Assembly (NCBI GenBank): GCA_020847435.1
Contig: JADLBX010000058.1
Coordinates: forward strand, 1-43,010
DNA: 43,010 bases
Reading direction: 5' to 3'
Source of the DNA: Anaerolineales bacterium
GTDB lineage: Bacteria; Chloroflexota; Anaerolineae; Anaerolineales; Villigracilaceae
In this document: positions 39,234-43,010 of the stretch, one piece after another
Layout of the letters: each line of letters begins with the position of its first letter
How positions within the stretch are numbered: the first letter of the stretch is position 1
Program-made: the position numbers and the translations under genes
The notes under the pieces: generated by a model
Told to the model about the DNA's origin: nothing
Databases searched by the model: none
The model's input: only the letters and a program-made list of their open reading frames with translations

Positions 39234-40145
39234 TTACACGTAGATCGTGAAGATTTGATTTTCCCCATCCCGCTTCGACATCGCAAGCGCTTCTTTCGCC
39301 CGTTCGAGGAGCGCGTCCATGTCGGTGGCAACGGTCACGCGTGCGGATGAGGCGACCCCCGCGTTCAGTTTGACGTTTAGATCCGTCCCATCCAGCATCG
39401 AGATTCTGGTATTGGAGATGCCGCGTATGATGCGGTCCGCGATCTTTTCTGCGTCGGCGCCGATCACGCCGGGCAAGATGAGCAGGAATATGTCCGGTTC
39501 GATGCGGCCCAAGCCGTCGTAGGGGCGACTCTTCTCGCGGATCCCTTGGGCGATGACGGTTAAGACGTCGTTGCCGATCGTGCGTCCATATTTTTCGCTG
39601 GTGGCTCTGAAGTCGTTCACGTCGAGGGCGATCAGGCTCAAGGGCGCCTGGGCGCGGCGCGCCCGTTCGAGTTCGCCGCGCGAGAAGATCATGAAGGCGA
39701 TCTGGTTCAGCGCGCCGGTGACGGTATCCACCATGGCGAGGTTATCGAGCGTATCTTTCGCGTGAACGAGGTTATCGCCCAGGGCGAGAATCCGTTCGCC
39801 GATGTGCACGCGCGATTTCAATTCGGCGGGTACGATGGGTTTGTTGAGGTAATCGTCCGCGCCGAGACGCGGCGTTGTCACATCGGCATCCTGCACTTTG
39901 GCGGTGATCAACAGGATATAAATGTAGTACGGCGGTCTTTCCTCGCGCACTTTGCGGATGAATGCCTTTGCGTCCATATCCGTGTTGGAGCGGTCAGCAA
40001 TGACGAATCGAATGTCGCCCGCACGCAGGTTTTCGAGGGCGGTGTCACTGTTCCCGGCATGAACGATCTCGTGTCCGTTCACTTGCAACACCTGTTGAAT
40101 GACGGTGCGTTCCATCAGATCGTTGTTGAGGACGAGGATTTTCAT
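39234..40145 (-). CDS. Receiver domain fused to a degenerate GGDEF domain
   Basis: 303 residues. The N-terminal receiver domain (~1-120) has the phospho-acceptor candidate Asp51 in IADRS and the conserved lysine in LNKPI; the acidic pair is partly replaced (NND near residue 8). The C-terminal half has the GGDEF fold, but the signature reads EPDIF instead of GGDEF (GRIEPDIFLLIL), and the start is weak. Diguanylate cyclase activity is therefore unlikely; a nucleotide-sensing or protein-interaction role is more probable. It begins next to the tRNA promoter on the opposite strand and has a TATAAT at 40169-40174. Confidence 0.87.
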   Translation of the reverse strand: MKILVLNNDLMERTVIQQVLQVNGHEIVHAGNSDTALENLRAGDIRFVIADRSNTDMDAKAFIRKVREERPPYYIYILLITAKVQDADVTTPRLGADDYLNKPIVPAELKSRVHIGERILALGDNLVHAKDTLDNLAMVDTVTGALNQIAFMIFSRGELERARRAQAPLSLIALDVNDFRATSEKYGRTIGNDVLTVIAQGIREKSRPYDGLGRIEPDIFLLILPGVIGADAEKIADRIIRGISNTRISMLDGTDLNVKLNAGVASSARVTVATDMDALLERAKEALAMSKRDGENQIFTIYV

Positions 40146-40168
40146 TGACAGAGCAACTCCATGTCCGA

Positions 40169-40174
40169 ATTATA
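40169..40174 (-). promoter_or_regulatory. -10 box TATAAT for the receiver-GGDEF gene
   Basis: A perfect TATAAT on the minus strand, 24 nt from the ATG at 40145. No clear -35. Confidence 0.45.
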
Positions 40175-40201
40175 TCCCACTCCGCATGGTTTCCTGTTGC
40201 G

Positions 40202-40230
40202 TTGACAAACCCTATCTCCCATAGTAATAT
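40202..40230 (+). promoter_or_regulatory. Sigma-70-type promoter TTGACA-17-TAATAT for the tRNA
   Basis: A consensus TTGACA (40202-40207), an exact 17-bp spacer and TAATAT (40225-40230). The start would fall about 12 nt before the tRNA. It is the strongest promoter in the window. No terminator is visible between the tRNA and the recombinase gene. Confidence 0.8.
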
Positions 40231-40248
40231 TTGCCCCGCTTTGACCAC

Positions 40249-40320
40249 GCCGAGGTAGCTCAGTGGCAGAGCAGGGGACTCATAAGCCCTTGGTCGGGAG
40301 TTCAAATCTCCCCCTCGGCA
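40249..40320 (+). tRNA. tRNA with CAT anticodon (tRNA-Met elongator, possibly Ile-CAT)
   Basis: A complete 72-nt cloverleaf. Acceptor arms GCCGAGG/CCTCGGC pair fully, D stem GCTC/GAGC, T stem GGGAG/CTCCC with loop TTCAAAT, discriminator A; CCA is not encoded. Anticodon loop CTCATAA gives CAT at 40281-40283. The paired first base and an anticodon stem without three G-C pairs argue against initiator tRNA. Ile-CAT modified to lysidine cannot be excluded. The anticodon stem GGGGA/GCCCT ends in an A-G mismatch (40278/40286), which is unusual. It marks the left boundary of an AT-richer region that starts with a recombinase. Confidence 0.9.
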
Positions 40321-40354
40321 CTCCAAAAATAAGTGGGGCGCTCTTCTTATATAT

Positions 40355-40381
40355 GGTGGTCTCTAGACATAGGAGATCACC
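40355..40381 (+). promoter_or_regulatory. Hairpin covering the recombinase ribosome binding site
   Basis: GGTGGTCTC (40355-40363) pairs along 9 bp, with one G-U, to GAGATCACC (40373-40381). The loop and 3' arm contain AGGAG, and the ATG follows at 40382. It could limit translation or be a recombinase-related inverted repeat. Confidence 0.6.
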
Positions 40382-41320
40382 ATGTATGCTTTAAAAACGC
40401 AAGACCAAGGGCTTATCACACTTTCCCAGCAGGATTATTTGCCCATTCTGGTCGAATCTTTCCTGATCGACCGCAGGTCGCAAGGGCTATCTCCCGAAAC
40501 TATTGAACTGTATACCAAGAAATTACAGTACTTTCAAAAGTATTGTGAGAGACAAGCGCTGACACAGATTTCGCAACTCACTTCAGATTTCATTCGCAGG
40601 TATCTGCTGGAACTTGCTGAAACGCATAATCCTGGCGGCGTGCATGCCTGCTTTCGTCCACTACGGACCATGATGTATTGGATCGAAGAGGAAGAAATCA
40701 TGCCTGAAGGTTGGAAGAACCCGATTCGCAAGGTCAAGGCGCCCAAACTGCCGACTGATCCTATCGAGCCAATTCAAATCGGGGAAATTCACCAACTTCT
40801 GAAAACCTGCCAAAACAACTATTCCGGCATTCGCGACAAGGCGATGATGTTGGGATTATTAGACACCGGTGCGCGGGCAAAAGAATTCCTGAATATCAAT
40901 CTGGAAGATGTGGATCTGACAACCGGGGCGGTGATGATCCGTCAGGGGAAAGGGCGCAAACCACGCATGGTGTTCTTGGGACGTAAAACCATACGGGCAA
41001 TCCGAAGATACCTTCGTTATCGAAAAGACAATCATCCTGCCTTATGGGTTTCCATACATGGCGAAAGAATGACCTATGCCGCGCTTCGTTGTCTCCTGCG
41101 CAGGCGGGCGGAAAAGATCGGAATGAAATCGATTCCGACCCCGCACGACTTTCGGCGCGCGTTTGCCCTGGTCATGTTGCGCAATGGGGTAGATATCTTT
41201 GCCCTGCAAAAATTGATGGGACATTCCGATCTGCAGATATTGCGGCGCTACCTGGCACAGACTGACCAGGATATTCACAACGCCCATATGCGAGGTAGTC
41301 CGGTGGACAGCAATCTTTAG
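40382..41320 (+). CDS. Tyrosine recombinase/integrase
   Basis: 312 residues. An N-terminal SAM-like core-binding domain (~18-110) and a catalytic domain (~130-300) with all six active-site residues: Arg165 (TGARAKE), Lys190 (QGKGRKP), His255 and Arg258 (PHDFRR), His281 (LMGHSD) and Tyr290 (RRYLAQ). It resembles XerC/D-like and short integrases that lack the arm-binding domain. It lies 61 nt after the tRNA 3' end with no terminator between, so the tRNA promoter could drive it. Codons 8-12 hold a 14-nt inverted copy of tRNA sequence. The ATG at 40382 has AGGAG 6 nt upstream, within a hairpin. Confidence 0.92.
   Translation: MYALKTQDQGLITLSQQDYLPILVESFLIDRRSQGLSPETIELYTKKLQYFQKYCERQALTQISQLTSDFIRRYLLELAETHNPGGVHACFRPLRTMMYWIEEEEIMPEGWKNPIRKVKAPKLPTDPIEPIQIGEIHQLLKTCQNNYSGIRDKAMMLGLLDTGARAKEFLNINLEDVDLTTGAVMIRQGKGRKPRMVFLGRKTIRAIRRYLRYRKDNHPALWVSIHGERMTYAALRCLLRRRAEKIGMKSIPTPHDFRRAFALVMLRNGVDIFALQKLMGHSDLQILRRYLAQTDQDIHNAHMRGSPVDSNL
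40403..40416. repeat. 14-nt inverted copy of the tRNA anticodon/variable-loop segment
   Basis: GACCAAGGGCTTAT is the exact reverse complement of tRNA positions 40282-40295 (ATAAGCCCTTGGTC). Matching stops at both ends. It is inside recombinase codons 8-12. Confidence 0.9.
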
Positions 41321-41381
41321 AAAAGTCAAGAAGGGATTTGTGATCTGTGCTTCGTGGGTAGCAGCTATGCATATTTTCTGG

Positions 41382-41439
41382 TATAGTAGGCTTGTTTCGT
41401 AAAACGGCACTTTTTTACGAATAGTGCCGTTTTACGAAA
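41382..41439 (+). promoter_or_regulatory. Promoter with 17-bp inverted-repeat operator before the AbiE-like pair
   Basis: TATAGT (41382-41387) preceded by TGG forms an extended -10. Perfect 17-bp arms TTTCGTAAAACGGCACT (41395-41411) and AGTGCCGTTTTACGAAA (41423-41439) lie just downstream, over the expected start and leader. The 11-nt centre holds another partial TTACGAA. AbiEi-type antitoxins are known to autorepress through inverted repeats at this position. Confidence 0.7.
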
Positions 41440-41448
41440 GAGGTTGCT

Positions 41449-42234
41449 ATGAAAAATACTTATACTCAATTGCATCTCCCGGAATTGAAATCTACATTTT
41501 CTGAGCATGTTTCCATTGCCAAAAATGATTTGAGGAGCTTTTATCGGATGCGTACAAATGATTTCAATGAGCAATTTTTTAGGCGAGCTCTGTATGCTCT
41601 CGAAAAGGAACAAATCCTCGTTCCGCTGGGATCTGGGATGTATGCGTTTAGAGAACAAGAAGTTAATAAGAGAAAGTTTCTTTATTCACCTTCTAAGGAG
41701 CTTTCTTCGATCCATCAAACCATTCAAAAGACGTTTCCATACCTGGACTACTTATGCTGGGAAACAATGATCCTGCATGAGTTCATGACCCATCAACCCG
41801 GGCAAAACTTAATTCTTGTCGAAGCTGAAAAAGATGTGTGCGAGTCAGTTTTTAACCGATTGATGGGAAAACATACAGGCCGGGTTTTTCTGGATCCCAG
41901 TCGAAGCCTGATGGAGAATTATATCCTTCCACAAGCAAATCCAATCATTGTGTTGCCTTTGATTTCAGAGGCTCCTCGCACGACACATAACAATATCCCT
42001 TTTCCAAAATTGGAGAAGATCCTTGTGGATATCCTGGTAGATAAAAACATATTCTTTGCCTTCCAAGGCGCGGAATTATCAAATATCTACGAAAACGCTT
42101 TTAATACTTATTGGTTGAATCAAAGGACTATGTTTCGATATGCCCGCCGCAGGAAGGCTGGGGAGACATTACAGGAATTTATACAAACTAAAACAGGAAT
42201 ACAACTCGAAACGAAACGGAAAAGCAAACAATGA
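41449..42234 (+). CDS. AbiEi-like antitoxin (winged helix, DUF6577-like)
   Basis: 261 residues. The N-terminal ~75 residues (HVSIAKNDLRSFYRMR, RALYALEKEQILVPLGSGMY) look like the winged helix of AbiEi antitoxins. The following domain (FPYLDYLCWETMILHEFM and HQPGQNLILVEAEKDVCE) resembles the DUF6577-type partner of AbiEii toxins. It would neutralise the toxin encoded next and repress its own promoter via the inverted repeat upstream. Its stop overlaps the toxin ATG as ATGA, typical of translationally coupled toxin-antitoxin pairs. AT-rich codon use contrasts with the genes left of the tRNA. Confidence 0.8.
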   Translation: MKNTYTQLHLPELKSTFSEHVSIAKNDLRSFYRMRTNDFNEQFFRRALYALEKEQILVPLGSGMYAFREQEVNKRKFLYSPSKELSSIHQTIQKTFPYLDYLCWETMILHEFMTHQPGQNLILVEAEKDVCESVFNRLMGKHTGRVFLDPSRSLMENYILPQANPIIVLPLISEAPRTTHNNIPFPKLEKILVDILVDKNIFFAFQGAELSNIYENAFNTYWLNQRTMFRYARRRKAGETLQEFIQTKTGIQLETKRKSKQ

Positions 42235-43010
42235 TCTCGAATCAATCCCGAACCAAAGAATGGATCATGCAGACTCGGAAGATTGCAGTCGGCAAGGATC
42301 CGATCTTGATCGAAAAGATGATCATGGCCCTGACCCTGGTCGAAAACCTGCGGTTGAGTGGGCTAGATTTCATTTTTAAGGGTGGCACATGCCTGACACT
42401 GCTGCTCGGAAAGCCGAGTCGATTCTCTATTGACATTGACATTGTCCTTCCTAAATCGCAAAACATCCTTCTGTTTTTTGAATCGGTAATTGATCAGGGC
42501 GCTTTCTACCGTTATGAGGAGAATCGTCGCCCCGGCGAGTTACCCAAACAACACTACAAGTTCTTTTTTCACTCCATGATACAGAACAAAGAAAGCCATG
42601 TCTTGCTGGATATCTTGTTTGATGAAAATCCATACCCGCAATTACAGAAAGTAAACATAGACACACCCATTCTTTCGGTTGAAGGACAGATAACCGATGT
42701 AGTTTGTCCTGTGGTGGAGTGCTTGATGGGAGACAAGTTGACAGCTTTCGCTCCCAATACCACCGGAATTCAATATAGATTGGGAAAAGATATTGAAATG
42801 GCGAAGCAGCTTTTCGATATTGGCGCATTGTTTGATGTTGTTTCTGACGTTGATCTTATATGCAAGACTTTTGAATGGACGGCTACAAAAGAGTTGTCTT
42901 ATCGTGGAATGCCCGAGCTTACTCCCACAGATGTTCTCCTGGATTCGTTTCAGACAGCCTGTTTGATTGGTACACGTGGAGCAATTGCCGGTGGAGAGTA
43001 TATCGAATTA
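42231..43010 (+). CDS. AbiEii/AbiGii-like nucleotidyltransferase toxin, 3' end cut by window edge
   Basis: 260 codons are visible from the ATG at 42231 with no stop before the window edge. The nucleotidyltransferase motif is FKGGTCLTLL (KGGT, 50-53) followed by RFSIDIDIVLP (Asp68, Asp70), with a further Asp in LLDILF (~127) and GDKLTAFAP (Lys169). This is the DUF1814/AbiEii family, which in AbiE systems stops growth and can abort phage infection; some members add nucleotides to tRNA acceptor ends. Whether this one targets tRNA is unknown, but it lies in an element next to a tRNA. The remainder of the protein lies outside. Confidence 0.88.
   Translation, partial: MISNQSRTKEWIMQTRKIAVGKDPILIEKMIMALTLVENLRLSGLDFIFKGGTCLTLLLGKPSRFSIDIDIVLPKSQNILLFFESVIDQGAFYRYEENRRPGELPKQHYKFFFHSMIQNKESHVLLDILFDENPYPQLQKVNIDTPILSVEGQITDVVCPVVECLMGDKLTAFAPNTTGIQYRLGKDIEMAKQLFDIGALFDVVSDVDLICKTFEWTATKELSYRGMPELTPTDVLLDSFQTACLIGTRGAIAGGEYIEL

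Larger units (their letters stand above)
40321..43010. mobile_element. Left end of a tRNA-integrated element (right end outside window)
   Basis: Base composition drops visibly compared with the rest of the window. The region begins at a tRNA 3' end and carries a tyrosine recombinase and an AbiE-like pair. This is the layout of an integrative element using the tRNA as attachment site. The other attachment site is not in the window, so exact boundaries are unknown. Confidence 0.7.

Overview
The window looks like a high-GC bacterial chromosome segment, most plausibly from the Chloroflexota (class Anaerolineae). This is an inference from protein flavour (DUF1786, a VIT1-ferritin protein, a MoxR/DUF58/VWA operon, a helicase C-terminal-like protein) and from the many short palindromic and heptanucleotide repeats. 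No marker gene proves it. Genes are densely packed on both strands, with frequent 1-32 bp overlaps, TATAAT-like -10 boxes and GGAGG-like ribosome binding sites.

Layout. 1-6434 (minus strand): an edge-truncated membrane protein with Asp-box repeats, kbl, a helicase C-terminal-like protein, a diacylglycerol-kinase-family lipid kinase and a GAF-GGDEF diguanylate cyclase. 6614-11054 (plus): an SDR and an FAD oxidase that closely resemble the DprE2/DprE1 polyprenyl-phosphate-pentose epimerase pair, then sthA and lipB. 11055-11435 holds only repeats, a terminator and a promoter. 11436-20806: an MFS exporter, a coiled-coil membrane protein, pepF, a secreted LysM protein, a VOC protein, a DUF1786 protein, a ferritin-VIT1 membrane protein and a DAO-family oxidoreductase.

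20868-30480 is a glycan/exopolysaccharide locus. Two GT4 glycosyltransferases read leftward. Divergent from them are a Wzy/ligase-like protein, a CslA-like membrane GT2, a wHTH-nucleotidyltransferase protein, a B12-type radical SAM enzyme, a methyltransferase and a Wzx-like flippase, most with overlapping stop and start codons. A nucleoside phosphorylase and a divergent galactokinase follow. 32684-37833 holds a PDZ-less HtrA-type protease and a MoxR-DUF58-VWA-VWA (Bat-like) operon. 38065-40145 holds azlCD, with a possible coupled small ORF, and a receiver protein with a degenerate GGDEF domain.

At 40249 there is a CAT-anticodon tRNA with a textbook promoter. The sequence right of it is clearly more AT-rich and looks like the left end of an integrated element: a tyrosine recombinase, then an AbiE-like antitoxin/toxin pair behind a 17-bp inverted-repeat operator, running off the right edge. 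The recombinase gene carries, at codons 8-12, an exact 14-nt inverted copy of the tRNA anticodon/variable-loop segment, and a hairpin covers its ribosome binding site.

The most pervasive unexplained signal is repeat invasion. At least five palindrome families and several heptanucleotide tandem arrays occur between genes and also in frame inside genes (lipB, DUF1786, wzy-like, nucleotidyltransferase, helicase-like). There they add peptide segments, form the last codons of proteins or supply ribosome binding sites.
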